Source of the DNA: Nissolia schottii
Taxonomy: Eukaryota > Streptophyta > Magnoliopsida > Fabales > Fabaceae
DNA length: 64,000 nt
NCBI GenBank assembly: GCA_003254905.1
Contig: QANU01006985.1
Coordinates: forward strand, 1,177,442-1,241,441
Direction of reading: 5' to 3'
Shown: piece by piece, positions 1 to 12,501 of the stretch
How positions within the stretch are numbered: the stretch's first letter is position 1
Layout of the letters: each line of letters starts with the position of its first letter
Position numbers and translations under genes: made by a program
Notes under the pieces: generated by a model
The model's database searches: none
The model's input: only the letters and a program-made list of their open reading frames with translations
Told to the model about the DNA's origin: nothing

Positions 1-3000
1 CTGTCCCAATTTGTCATAAATTTGGCTTCTACTACAGACATTACGAAGTTACCTGCTCACCTAAGGAGAGCTTGCATAGCTCATGGAGGTGTGCTAACCT
101 CCTTATATGAATATATCCCTCGCATGCGGAAATCTGAAGCATCAGAGTATGTCTGTCTTTAAATTTGTAAAAGTCATCCCGTTCATTCAATTTGTTGGGT
201 TTTGTACCCTTTTTTGTGATATACAAGTTACTGGCGTTTTCTCGCTTATAATAAGCACGCTGTGTTTTGGCCTGCAGGGAAGTACCAGACAACTCGGCAA
301 ATTCTTTATCTGAAGAGAGGAAATACAATATATTGGTGTGTTCCTCAGTTTCATTATTAATTTTACTGATAGGATTCAGTTCCTTTGGTGGTTGTACTCT
401 ACCAAGATTAATTTGTTTAGTTGATAGTCATGGTAATCCCAGTATCTGCTAATCAATCTTCTGACCAAGATCTCTGAATATAACTGACAGGTGTCTCTGA
501 CTGGTCACCTATTTGATCAATTTCTGATAAATGAGGCCTTAGATATTATTGAAGCGGCAGGAGGCTCCTTCCACTTAGTTAACTGCCATGTGGGTCAGAG
601 TGCTGATGCTATATCATACTCTGAACTTGAAGTAAGTAATCATCTATTTCAAACTGAAATGTATACTTATCCCCCCCAAACATGTTCTTTTTTATAAAGT
701 GCAATGCTGTGCAATTTTATTTCTTATTTGTAGAAAATCTAGATTCTTACTCATAATATCTTATAGGACATGCAGACAATATTGTAATTTGAATCCTATG
801 CATGAAAGGTTTTAAATTGCGGTTGCATTGCAATTACTGTGAAAAATTGAGGGAAAATTCAGCTCATGCAGCTGAATTGCTGTTCTTTTTCTTCTGCTTT
901 TCTCTTCTTCTCGCGTGGGATTGTCAATTAAGGCGTGGCCACTATGGGCCAAGTAAGACCAGAGGCCAAATGGCCTTGAGTACAGTGTTTTCTTAGTAAT
1001 GTTAGGGACAGTACATTTGAACGATGATCTTTGCATCAAACTAGTGAACTATTTAGGACTATTAGTGATGCATTGACATGCTGGGTTTTCAACAGGTTAG
1101 TGCAGATGACAGAGCTGTTCTGGATCAGATCATTGATTCTTTAACTTCTCTTGCTAATCCTTCTGAAAATCATGGATTATTAAATCAAGATCCAAGTAAA
1201 ATTTCACTTATGCTTGGTAAAGTCAAAGAGAATGGCATAAATAAGGAGCCTGACACAAAAAAGAAGGCAGCAGTTTTAATTCTTGGTGCTGGTCTGGTCT
1301 GTCGACCAGCTGTTGAGATGTTATCATCAATTGGAAGGCTTTCATCCAGACAATGGTGTAAGACATTGCTGGAAGATGGTTTTGAGGATCAAACTGATGT
1401 TGAAGTCATTGTGGGATCTCTGTACCTGAAGGATGCAGAAAAGGTACTTTGACTAAAATATTTTGCTCTTACATCAGTTCTTTTGTGGAAGCAGAAACTG
1501 GTTTTTGCATAAGAATCCTTGATTTGATATTTGAAGATCAGCGCAGATTGTTGAGGGCATCCCAAATGTAAGTGGAATTCAGCTTGATGTGATGGATCGT
1601 GAAAGTCTTTGTAAGTATGTTTCACAGGTATAATTGTGTTCTTGGGAAGTACTTTCTGCAGTTAAATGATTCCTTAGGAAGCATCTTACAATGACCTTTA
1701 TTGAACCCCTCATGAGAAATTGGAATGAGAGTTGGCTGGCAAAAGCAGCTTGAGATATCTAAACAAGTTATAACCTATTATTTTTCCATCATGTGTTAAT
1801 GCTGACTAGGATTGATTGCCAACTTGTGACATCTTGCAACATATTGATGTTTATTTTCTGTTCTTATACCTTGACTTTTTTTTTTCCTTTCTAAAATCTT
1901 TCCCTTGTCTGCAGGTTGATGTTGTAATTAGTTTGCTGCCCGCTAGTTGTCACATTATTGTAGCAAATGCTTGCACTGAGGTGATTTGCAGTATTTTATG
2001 TTAATTATTCAATATTGAACTGACATGATATGCATTCAGATAAAAAGAAATAAAATGACATCAGCTTTTGGATGAAGCATATTTAGAACCGATTATCATA
2101 AAGGCGGTGAAAATTGTAAAATTCATCAAGGTTGAGCGTATGATTTTAATAAGGTTTGAAGTTGCTTCTTGAATTAAAACATACACTAAGTTAAAGATGG
2201 TCTTCCTGTGAGGAAAAAAAAGATCATTCTAGGAAAAATTTTCCTGTGACCCAATGCTTTATTTAGATCTCCTGCCAGAATCGTAGAAATAACATTTGTA
2301 TAGAGTTGTGTTATTTTTAGTAAAAATCCTAAGGGTAGTACTGGTAAATAATGATTCTTTCTTTGTTCCAGCTAAGTAAATTAATGTGTTTCTTGATGCA
2401 GCTTAAAAAGCACCTTGTCACTGCTAGCTATGTTGATAGCTCCATGTCATCGCTAGATGACAAGGCTAAAGAGGCTGGTATAACAATTCTGGGTGAGATG
2501 GGCTTGGATCCAGGAATAGGTACGACCTATTCTGCTAATTGATGATCGTTTTCTAGGAAATCTGCAGCAGAAAATAGTCTATAATAGCATTTTGGTTGAT
2601 ATACGTAGTAATAACTGAAATGCAGTTTTTGAATTCTTGCTTTCACTTCTGAGATATTTTCTGTAAATTCATGATCATGGCATTGCATCAATTTAACTAT
2701 TGCGCATGCTTAATGTGAATAACTTGCATGTATTCCAAAAGTACTCGTTCACTTTTATTTTTCATCCCAACACATTAGTTGAAACCAGCTTCTGAGAATT
2801 CTAGAAGCTTGGCTATATTTCTAACTAAAATGGGTTTTGCAATAAGCTTGTACTTGTTTGATGATCTAGATCACATGATGGCAATGAAGATGATCGACGA
2901 AGCTCATAAACGGAATGGCAAAATAAAGTCTTTCAATTCTTACTGTGGTGGACTTCCATCTCCTGAAGCTGCTAACAATCCATTAGCATACAAATTCAGG

Positions 3001-5666
3001 TACTTTGGAATGGGTTGCATTATACCTGTGTGGTTCCAAGATGAAAACTACATTTTATTAGTTTTAAAGCTGACTGATTAGACACTCAAGTACCCGAAAT
3101 AACATGGTAGTTGGCCACATTTATGGTACAATGAGGCTGTGAAATTTTAAGAGAATATCACTTACTGGTTTGATGTGATTACTCATTGATCTATAGCTTG
3201 ATGTCATGGTTGATGCTAAAGGGATCACCTAATACTTTAACTTCGAAGACGGGGAATTTTTTTTGCTGGTAAATGCTTGTAAGAATTATTAAATGAAACA
3301 TTCTTGATTTAACTAGATATGGCCTAGAGAACATATGGATGTGTTAGTCTAAGTTTTCAAAACTAAAAGTACTTTCCAAAATCCTGGCAATAACAGTTGT
3401 TTTTCCAAATGTAGTCATAAAAGTTTGATGCTTGTTGCTAATAATATCTCACTGGTTACCAATTTATTTCAGTTGGAGTCCTATAGGGGCTATCCGAGCT
3501 GGGCGCAATCCTGCAACCTACAAATACTGTGGTGAAACTGTACATATTGATGGTAAGGTTTTAGTAAGTTGGGAATATAATTTCAATAAAGCAACAAACA
3601 GGATGTGTTTTCTATTCTCTTTTTCTTCTCTGCCTTTACTTAGATTTTGTGATCTGTATGCATACATCCACTTCATAACATGCACGGAATTTTCCATATT
3701 TGACCTCTAGAGGAGCCTTGCTGAGTTTTGATAAAGATTTTAGTTGTTCTGTTTTAAATGAGTCTCATTCCTTCTGCCTCAGTATGCTCACTTCATCATG
3801 GTTGTTTTTGGGACAGGGGACAGTCTTTATGATTCAGCTACGAGAATAAGGATACCAGACCTTCCTGCTTTTGCCTTGGAATGCCTCCCAAATCGTAACT
3901 CATTAATTTATGGAGATTTATATGGCATAGGATCTGAAGCATCAACTGTTTTTCGTGGAACCCTCCGCTACGAAGGCATGTCTAATGTTTCTATGAAAAT
4001 GTTTAAACTACAGTAATCAGTATTTGGTGAAGGGGTTCCGTTCTCTAAATCGTGTTTAAATTAATCAATCTACATCTAGTGTGTTTGAATATGTAAAGTG
4101 TTTGTTTGTCTTTCGGGAACTTACTTATTTTAACTCGGTGCGCAGGGTTTGGTGAAATCATGGGGACACTTTCTAGGATTGGTTTATTTAACAATGAAGT
4201 TCATCCCTTGCTTCAGAATGAGCAGAGACCAACTTTCAGAAAGTTCCTGTTTGATCTTCTCAAAGTTGTAAGTGAAGATCCAGATGGAACATTGATAGGA
4301 GAGAAGGACATTATGGAAAGGATATTAGCACTAGGACATTGCAAAGAGCAAAGTACTGCAATGAATACAGCAAAAACAATCACGTGGGCCATTTACCCTT
4401 CTCTTTTTCTCTTTTCATTTGGAAGGTTATTGTTTTAACCTGATTATCTTCTTTTGAATAGATTCTTGGGGCTTCTGGAGCAAACAGAAATCCCTGCTTC
4501 CTGCCAAAGTGCTTTTGAGGTTGTCTGTTTGCGCATGCAGGAGAGGTTATCCTACTCCAGTACAGAAAAGGTATACCTCTGTTGATTCCTATGATTGTTC
4601 TAATGCTTCCAACATTTGAGTCTCCCAAAGTTTGTCAAACAATTTGAAGAACCTGCAAGAATTTGCAGAGGTTACTTATTAAAGAATACATTTTAATATC
4701 TGATTTGTAATCAGGATATGGTGCTTTTGTACCATGAAGTGGAGGTAGAATACCCGGACAGCCAACTTACAGAGAAACATAGAGCAACTTTGCTTGAATC
4801 TGGGACGACTGTCAATGGAAAAACCACAAGTGCCATGGCCCTTACTGTTGGTATTCCTGCAGCAGTTGGAGCTCTGGTACGCTCATATTCCTGTTCTTTT
4901 CACTCAGTATTCCAATCAAATGCTGTTAGTGACATAATCATATCTGTTTTTGCAGCTTCTATTGACAAACAAGATTCAGACAAGAGGTGTCTTAAGGCCT
5001 TTAGAACCTGAAGTATACACTCCAGGTGACTGCATGATACATTTATTTAGGGATTTGCATCCTCTGAAGTTATATCCCTACTTTAGAGAGAAAGTGAGGT
5101 GGTCTATATACTTGGATCAATAAAGTGGGATCTATACACAATGTATTTTATTGATTTAAGAGTGTAAGCCTCTTCACTTTCTCTCTAAAGTAAAAATCTC
5201 ATTTTAAAGAATCTGAAATCATTTATTATGTTAGTATGTTATCGATGTGTTGAAAATAGATGTTTGCATTGAATATAGGGTTTTTTTTTTCTGGCATGTA
5301 CGTTGTTAAGCACATATGGTTTGGTAATTTTTGGGGCCAGGATTCTTTGGAGACAAATCTTGTGTTTTGCATTAATAAATAATTTTAATGGCCTAAAGAT
5401 AAATCTTTCAGCGACTTCTTATCATTCTCTTATAGGAAAAGGGTTTTGGATTAGGAAAATGAATGTAGACGACTGCATACTCTCCTTTTTTTTTTTTCGA
5501 TTTAACACAACTGCATAGCCAATGTTAACATTAAGAGCATTATAAAACTAATAATATCAGTAGCTTGTATATTGTGATGAGTGCTTTACAATGCTTATTT
5601 GTGGCCCTTGCAGCGCTGGATTTGATCCAAGCTTATGGCATCAAGTTGATTGAAAAGAATGATTAA
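1..5666 (+). CDS. LKR/SDH: Bifunctional lysine-ketoglutarate reductase/saccharopine dehydrogenase (LKR/SDH), 3' part
   Basis: Cytosolic enzyme of lysine breakdown: LKR joins lysine to 2-oxoglutarate as saccharopine, and SDH splits it to glutamate and aminoadipate semialdehyde. The window enters in frame near the end of the LKR half ([18 protein letters not shown]) and covers the whole SDH half. Fifteen exons follow by reading frame: 1-146, 278-335, 491-631, 1096-1443, 1547-1627, 1915-1980, 2402-2519, 2870-2999, 3473-3552, 3817-3975, 4146-4383, 4462-4570, 4715-4876, 4956-5025 and 5614-5666, with the stop TAA at 5664. A nucleotide-binding turn ([13 protein letters not shown]) lies in exon 4. 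Family motifs [38 protein letters not shown] and FRGTLRYEG follow. Intron 10 appears to start with GC. No stop or frameshift was seen. The 5' part lies outside the window. Confidence 0.96.
5079..5192. repeat. Short foldback (MITE-like) in the last LKR/SDH intron
   Basis: TACTTTAGAGAGAAAGTGA at 5079-5097 is the perfect reverse complement of 5174-5192, giving 19-bp arms around a 76-bp AT-rich centre. The whole 114-bp unit sits in the 588-bp final intron (5026-5613). A flanking TA could be part of a target duplication, but this is not certain. No coding potential. Confidence 0.6.
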
Positions 5667-6325
5667 TTTGCAAATCTGGAGCTGGTGTTTGATGTATAGG
5701 TGCCAATTATATGCCGGGGAACGTTCGGTGTAAATATCAATAATCACTGCATTTCTGTAATCGAAACTAGCATTGTATGTAAATGAACCCTGAAACTATG
5801 CTTTGTACAAGCAGATTCCCATTTCAAAAGCAGTTTATATATTAATTTATCAACATTTATGCATTCTATTCATGGAGTATAATTTGTAGATGGATGGTTT
5901 TATTCCATGTCTCACCATGATCTAACATCAAATCCCAAACAATTTGATGATCGAGATTGAAGCTTAAGATAGTACAACCCTATGATCGAAGGTTCACTTC
6001 TACATTAATGGAGGGTTAAAAAGACACAATCTGACTAGCTATCATATATTAAAATCATGAGAATTTTCACCATAATGAAGAACAGCCTATTCCATTGCTC
6101 AAAATGAGAAAGAAAAAAAAGAATACAATCGCATTATTTATATATTTCTTCAACCTCAGCCTACTACACTATGGTCTAACCCTACGGGTGATATCCTTGC
6201 CACTGCTTCAAGTGATTACACTTCTTCAAGAATATCATATTAGATATTTCAGACACGCAGAATTAATCAGGCACTTCATGTAGAAAGAGTGGTTTCCACA
6301 AATCCTTGCTGCGGGATTTAGATAG
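5667..6325. other. Intergenic region between convergent gene ends
   Basis: 3'-flank of LKR/SDH on the plus strand and of the HAD hydrolase on the minus strand. It is AT-rich and must hold both 3' UTRs. No other gene or repeat is seen. Confidence 0.6.
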
Positions 6326-9300
6326 CTATGAAGATATCAATGACATCAATTGTTGTTCCACTTCTCCCCAGTTCTTAACTTTGGTCACCAGAGGGTGCTG
6401 ATCAACAGACTCGTTCTTGGACCAAGGATAGGAGTCTTCATAATCAAAAAGCAAGACTCTAATTCCAACTTTGGCGCACTCTATTGCATATCGGGGGTTA
6501 TCATCAATAAGAACCTTAGCATTTAAAGACCTGTCAATGGCAGTACACCAGGAATTGATCAACATTAAAACATTGTAAACAGGAAGTTTTTAGCTTTAAA
6601 TAAGGAAAAGACTTTGGATCCTCTCCTGATCAGGATCTCATGCATATTTAAGTGTGATAAAGACAGCAGCGGGGAAAAGAATGGGATCCAAAAAAGAACA
6701 GTAAAGAGGGGGTTTTTCCCTTGATGTGTGTTATGTGTGATGTGATTTCAAAATCAGTTACACATGCATTGTTATATGGCAGACTCATTATGTAACTGGA
6801 ACTGTCTGGTCGGTATTTTAGATGAGTGTCGGGTTGCGACCATAGATCAATTCATTTTGACAATTTATGCTGGATTTGGGAGTAGGAAGGAAGCCAATTA
6901 TTTGTGAAAATGAGCTATTTCTACTACTATTTGGTGCATTTGGCTAGAGTGCAGTTCCCACATTTTTAATGATAATTTTTCTAATAAGCAAGTTCTTTTG
7001 GATAGAATTAAACATCTGGTTTCAATTTGGTGTAAAGCTCAAAATCTCTGTGGAGGGCTTTCCCTCTCAGATAGTTGAGAGACTGGAAAACCCTACTTCA
7101 TCGATAATTTTTTGGTTTGTTCTTGTTTCTATAAAGAGGATTTCTTGTCCTCCCACCTTATGTACCTATCTTCTCATATTAATACAACTCTTCTTTTAGC
7201 CGAACCACAGAAGTGCCAGTAAATGGGATTACGAGGCATACCTACAAATCTCTGACTTTGGTCTTGATACCCCATCAAGAGCAAAGTGGTTACCAAAGTG
7301 AATCTCATGGAACAGTCCTGGATAATTCTCCTCTATCCACTCAATTGTGTGATCCTTAATTGCATTCTGCCTAGATCTGAACATAAACATAGAATAACAG
7401 CACCTGTTAGTAGATGCTGACAAGATTCCTTAGCAGGTTGAATAAAGTTAAATACCAAAAGCATACGTTACTATTGATAGGTTACAAAATCTAGATAACT
7501 TCTGAAGAGCCGTCTGAGCACCCGGGAGAGGGTGGATCCCTGACTTGAAATATGGCGTCTTAAAAAATTCATGAACGCGGAAATCAGCTGCGAAACAAGA
7601 ATCAATTTACAACCAGCCCATTAGTCATCATGATGCATAAGAGAATTTCATTAGGCATAATAAGGTCATCAAACGCATCAGGATACACATTAGTAATCAG
7701 GCTTGCTTCACCATAAGATGCCAATCAAAGAAACCAAAACTAATAGAATTTGACTCGTTTAAGAATTAGATTTACATGGGATCTGATATCAAGACAGACC
7801 CCGCAGATTTTTAAAGAAGAGAGACTCAACCAATGAGCTTGGTGAAAATTTAACGAGAAGGAATAATTTCTTATCCAAAAGTTTTAGTGAGAAAAAGAGT
7901 ATCAAAACCGTTCATGTAAGTGCAATAGGAGTGTGATACCTTCATCACGTGAACAGTTCCATATCTGTAACAGAAATGAAGGGTTTATCAGACTCCACGC
8001 ACAAAGTTAGTAAATTACACAAATTCACAGAAACACAATGGACTAAATGGTTTGTGAAAAATTTCATTTACATAAAAAGTAGCTCTATTTGCGAAGAGAA
8101 AGGATTCGCCCAAAATTTGGGTCCATAAATATGTTCACAGGACAGGAATAAACATTTGTCCTTGTCTCTTGTATGCGTCACCATAGGCCAACAAATCAGT
8201 ATAAAAAGTAAAGATGAAACCTCAATACATACAAGTCACTAAAGGGGACAACTAAACTACTGATGCTCATCTCATTATGCAAAGGCGAGTTCCCTACTCA
8301 TAATATGTTGGCAAAATTAGCTATTGGCAAATTGAGAAAGGAAAAAAAAAAACTGAGACTGCAAATTTGCTCTCTCCAGGTTGTAACAAACCATAATGTT
8401 GACACATATCATTAGCAATGGAAGATTACCACAACATTACATTCTGGAAAATAAACACCAAAGAAAATGGATTCAGCTCAAATAAGCCTAATTACTAAAG
8501 AGGTAGGATTCCATACAACTGTTTTGGTCAATAATCTCAAACGCTATATTATTAATAAAAAGGTTGATGAACATAGGGGACAAAAATGAGCCTGTGAGAT
8601 AACATGCATGTGGAATTCAATTGATATATTAAATAAACATTTAAAGAAATAGCAAATTTTAATTACTTGTCATGAATATACAGAATCACAAAAGCAGCCA
8701 ACAAATGATACCTTGAAGAACTCGTACACGTGATACTCAGAAACTGAGTAATTTGATGAATATCGGTCAGCAATAAACTTGTTGAGAGCCGACACAAAGT
8801 TTCCTAAAACTGCTTATAATAAAAAGCAAATGAAATAAAATAAACATCAGAGAAGCACAAAAGTGGATAATCATATAATTCAACCCTGTACCAGCTAGTC
8901 TACAAAGGATACAAAAGTCAAGAAAGAAACACAACTTATTTGAGTTGAGATATCACTACACGATGACAACTGCAAAATGTAATGGGTCATTTATTTTTTT
9001 ATGCACACCTAGAGTTGACAATTATCTAAGAAAATGAAGTTTATCCACACTAGCAAAGACAACACAAAAGTCAAACTGCTGAAGAAAACATAATAAGGAA
9101 GTCAGAATTTTTAGCATGCTCTGAACCAATATTAAAATATTACAGACTACCGTCACGGCCAGAAATGGGGAGGGGCAATGTTTCAGTGACAAAAGAATCT
9201 TCTTTCTTTACATCCCATTTCAGAAATCTCTTGTCTCCACACATCTATATTACTATATAATGGTGTTGGAGCACTTTAACTACCTTTGGTCACAATTCTT

Positions 9301-10249
9301 TTTCCCATTTTATCCCTAAAAATCTTGTAAATTCTCAATGTAACCGTTAAAAAACCCCTGTACCCATTCCCCGCATTCCACGTTCCATCCCATCCCGTTC
9401 AGAAACTGTTTTTTCATTTAACTCATCTCTTTCAATTCAACCCTTCTCCTTCTCTTACCAAACTGTGAAAAAGGATTGGCAGGCATCCCTTAATTCTTTA
9501 ACTGTCTTTTGAAACAACATACTTTAGTGGATATACATATTGTACATAGTCAAGATTCTCCAAGTGACTAAGCAAAACAATTCACAGAGAAAACTCAATG
9601 TCAAAGTAGCTAAATCTATGAAGACATGATATAAGATGTAAAACAAAAACATGATTAGCGCATGCATATATATGCATTATTATGCACACATACCCTCATC
9701 AATGTCAACAGCAACAACAACTTTCTGGGGCAACCGGTGATCACGGAAAGAAAGAAGCTTTGTAGGACTTCCATTAATCAATCCGCCATCAACACTAACA
9801 TTAGCAGCATCAAGGGCATCATTCCCTTGCTCAAAGTCAGCTAACAGAGGTTGGTGAGGACGTGATGCAAAGCCACGAGGCTTTGCCTTCACAACAATCT
9901 TACTATTCATATCACCACTACAACTACCACTAGTGTCAAAGCTACAACCTTTAAGACTGAAACCAAAGCTTCTCCCAACCCCAAAAACATTGGCACAAGC
10001 AAGATTATGTAGAAATGGGAAAGACAAAGAGCTGCAACGATCAGAAGAAGAAGGAAGAGAAGAAGGGTATTGGGAAAAGGCCTTGCTCAATTGGGAACAA
10101 GGATCATAATAGCCAGCCAAATAAGCCATGAGAAGGTTATGGTGCCTGTGATGATGCAGAGCTTGCTTAAACAAAGAGCGCACAGGGAATTCACTGCTCT
10201 TTATTGATCTAAACATAATATAACACCAGAATCTTGCTCTGAAACTCAC
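6326..10249 (-). CDS. HAD-superfamily hydrolase, 5'(3')-deoxyribonucleotidase-like
   Basis: Six exons join in one frame, 5' to 3': 10249-9694, 8809-8712, 7964-7940, 7587-7467, 7376-7242 and 6530-6326, giving about 379 residues. HAD motif I is VVVAVDIDEVLGNF (nucleophile and acid/base aspartates near residues 182 and 184), completed across the first junction. Motif II is probably SIVTSRQ, and motif IV is KVLIDDNPRYAIECA near residues 317-331. The fold and the DxDEVLG signature fit the NT5C-type phosphatases acting on nucleotides or similar small phosphates; the substrate cannot be told. The first about 150 residues are low-complexity, rich in Ser, His and Arg, and could hold an organelle-targeting peptide. 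The start at 10249 is the most upstream ATG; 10216 is an alternative. Exon 3 is only 25 nt. Confidence 0.88.
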
Positions 10250-12501
10250 GCATCACCATTAAAAATGAAGTTACAACAAAAGAAAAATGAATGAAAGAGG
10301 TAAAATTGACACCGAAAAAGGCAATATTCCCTTTGGGAAAAGAGCGGAGGGCCAATTGGGGCAGAATACTGCAACCATCAAGGACCAATCCTTTCTCTGT
10401 CAATCATATCATGCGAAGCAAAGAGGGCTATATACTCTCCCCCAAACAGAACCGACATAAACCCTAGAAATAAAATACCGGGAAAATGAGGGGTTTCCGA
10501 ATTGCAATTAAAAATACTATAAACACAAAAAAAAATTAATCTTTTTTTGTATGCTTCGGATCAAAAAAACAAAGACCAACTAAGAGGAAAAATTTGACCG
10601 GGAACATCTGGGAGCAAGAAAATGGCGGAAAAGGTGAGAGAATTTCGTTGAGGTTGAGAAGGATTTTGCGAAAGATGCTGGAACCTCAAGACCGAATATG
10701 TATCAAAAGCAACGACAAATGGGAGAATTTTTTGTAGATCGGTGATTGCTTCGACCTCTCCACACTGTTATTGGGGTTTTTGTGAAGTAGAATCATGCGG
10801 CATTTTTAGGTATAAATGCACAATGCACAATCATTGAAGCACTAATCCAATAAAAATTTGATGTTTTTGGTTGTAGACAAGTTTTAAGAGAGAGTAATGG
10901 ATGGTTAATGCGTCAATTAGGGCACGAATTTCGATTCTCCCCCTTTTTCTGCACCAAAAATCTTTGGTGCCGCGCCTCCATTTTCTTTTTTTTCAATTCA
11001 TTATATTAATTATATTAATAATAATCAGTGAAAATGTATTCACAATTACGATCTTACCCTCAAATTTTCGTACTTTATGTTTTTTTGTTGCCCTAGCTTT
11101 GCATAAAAAAATAAAGCTCATTGTATAAGTTAAAGAGAAAAAAAAATATATTGTTGGATTTTTAATTTTGATAAGTGCAAGAAAATTTCGCATATTCATT
11201 TTATTAAATATATTTAAATCTTTTATAACTATTACGTGAAGAATGAGTGTATTTGAATGGAATGTTTCTAAATTTAAGAGAATTTATAATGTAAGAAAAT
11301 TTAAATGCTAACCTTTATTTTTTATTTTTGGATGAAATATGTATATGACTTTATTTATAAAATAATTTGTTTGAATAATAAAATTATATGATTATTTTTT
11401 TAAAGATGGGTCAATAACATATTATAAGCGATAATGATAAGTGAAAAAGTAAAAAATCGGGATCAATAAAATATACTATAGAAGGCATATGGTTAGTGAT
11501 TATAAGAAATTCTTGCATACACATAAAACATCATGTAACTCTATTCACAACCATTAATAAAATGTCATTTTAAGATAAGATCTTTCACTTATTTATATTC
11601 ATCAATGATAAGTAACAAGTGGTGATAAACTTGACAAAAGAGAATTAAAAGAAAAAATATATTAAAAAAAGGAAATTTTAGAATTTTTCATAATGAAGTA
11701 AAAATTAAAATATAATGCTTTGAATTTCAAAACTTCTTATATTACTATCCAATAAAAAAAAGTTTATAAATCTTCTAAACAAAAATATTAATCTCCAAAT
11801 ACAATCTACAAAGCATTAGTTATCTTGTCCCATGCAAATGATTGTGTTGTGTCAATCCATGCCACTCGAAGTGAAAACAAGAAGGCCTCTTATTGAATTG
11901 AATAATAAATTAATAGCATGGCGGTGGGCTCAAGGATGCATATCCGAAAGTGTAGTTATCATTTTGAGTAAATATTGTACTATATACTATAAACTATATG
12001 CAAGCAACATTAACTTTAAAAGACTTTTGACATTAAATTGATTTGTATATATAATAGTATAAGAGAATCATAAATTTAAATACCAAATTAGTTTATTTAA
12101 ATATAAGAGTATTTGTTTGACTTACTAGGAGTGTATAAAATTGCAGAGATTCTTTAGACACTACCTATATTTTATATCATAATCTTGACAAAGTAATCAC
12201 ATGGCCTACCGTTTTATAATATTCACCTAGAACTGATTGCAACGTGATATAGCATTGTGGAAGGTTATTTGATTGACAATACCAACAAAATAAACAGAAA
12301 ACAAAAAATTGAGTTAATTGCAGCATAATAAGAGTTAAGATAAATGTAAAAAACCAGAGTGACCATGAAGAATAATTGTACACTCAATTTATTATCTTGA
12401 GATCGAAAATATAAATTAAATCGAGAATATACAAAAAAATTAAAAAAAAAATGAACCGATATTGTGAACTTGTTAAACTCTCGTCCCAACACAACTAAAA
12501 A
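10250..12501. other. Intergenic region upstream of the HAD gene
   Basis: AT-rich DNA holding the HAD promoter and 5' UTR (near 10250-10800) and the 3' flank of the glucanase gene. The rest is A/T-run rich with no convincing ORF, RNA gene or bounded repeat. Confidence 0.5.

Noticed and set aside
3976..3985. GT inside GCATGT as the LKR/SDH donor
   Set aside because: Using it shifts the frame into an immediate stop after joining 4146.
8803..8809. Alternative acceptor for HAD exon 2 at 8804
   Set aside because: It would give DEGN; the acceptor at 8810 restores the conserved DEVLGN motif.
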